A DNA stretch of 64,000 nt, taken from Bugulina stolonifera (lineage: Eukaryota; Bryozoa; Gymnolaemata; Cheilostomatida; Bugulidae). The stretch is taken from assembly GCA_935421135.1 (NCBI GenBank), contig OW285193.1:12076099-12140098 (forward strand), in the 5' to 3' direction. The position numbers and the translations under genes were made by a program. Below, one piece after another: positions 63,697-64,000 of this stretch. The notes below the pieces were generated by a model. The model was not told the origin of the DNA, did no database searches, and worked only from the letters and a program-made list of their open reading frames with translations. Every line of letters begins with the position of its first letter. Position 1 is the stretch's first letter.

Positions 63697-64000
63697 CTAC
63701 AAGCACAATTATACTCATGAAATCAACCCGTCATCAAAGACTGAACACAAGACAAAGTTCACAACTCAACAAATAAGTTTAAGCTGTTGCATTTATAAGT
63801 ATCAATATTTTTATTGCAAAATAAAAAATACACCGTATGTTTTCACATACCATAAGTAAATGAACACAAATTGAATTAACATCTTTTCAGACAAATATGT
63901 GACTCAATTACAAAGACAAGGGACATGTGAAAGAGTTCAGCAGGTTGAATGAACAGTACATTACAAAAGAATAGCCCAAATAATTACAACTAATATAGTA
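63697..64000. other. AK9 intron running off the right edge
   Basis: The acceptor at 63697-63699 (minus strand CTTGTAG) belongs to the 63696-63571 exon. The next upstream exon is not in the window. No other feature is seen. Confidence 0.6.

Noticed and set aside
1..64000. tRNA or rRNA genes
   Set aside because: I saw no cloverleaf-like or conserved rRNA segments. The tRNA-Ser-like 13-mer at 16532 is a primer binding site only. A covariance-model scan would be decisive.

Overview
This is a eukaryotic, animal-type genomic window. It is AT-rich and intron-dense, with short exons joined by GT-AG introns and many small non-autonomous transposons. I rebuilt five protein genes exon by exon. In each, consecutive exons join in a consistent reading frame, which is the main support for the models. 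Three encoded proteins belong to recognisable metazoan families: an AEBP2-type PRC2 zinc-finger protein, the ER membrane protein TMEM39, and the multi-kinase protein adenylate kinase 9. The short introns and frequent TACATGTA-like palindromes suggest a marine invertebrate, possibly a sponge or another early-branching animal. That placement is a guess.

Layout. 1035-4885 (+): 3' part of an AEBP2-like gene whose first zinc finger lies outside the window. 4886-7615: gene-poor gap between convergent genes. 7616-23233 (-): a 17-exon gene for an 887-residue coiled-coil protein that I do not recognise. One of its introns holds an intact Ty3/Gypsy retrotransposon (16306-21356), and another holds a probable solo LTR (11068-11862). 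23234-23529: short head-to-head promoter. 23530-30574 (+): TMEM39. 31041-43047 (-): a 20-exon gene for a protein with an IQ motif, a helical EF-hand-like segment and a von Willebrand A domain. 44295-63696 (-): 38 exons of adenylate kinase 9, with the 5' end beyond the right edge.

The genes do not form an operon or obvious pathway. AK9 is linked to cilia, and the IQ/vWA and coiled-coil proteins could be too, but gene order alone is weak evidence. The most striking content is transposon biology. The Gypsy element has a 5-bp target duplication, LTRs that differ at one site, and a tRNA-Ser-type primer binding site. A TA-flanked MITE sits inside its 3' LTR only, so the 5' LTR preserves the empty site and dates the order of insertion. 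At least four further MITE families are present, one with a perfect 8-bp target duplication, along with two minisatellites and several near-perfect hairpins.
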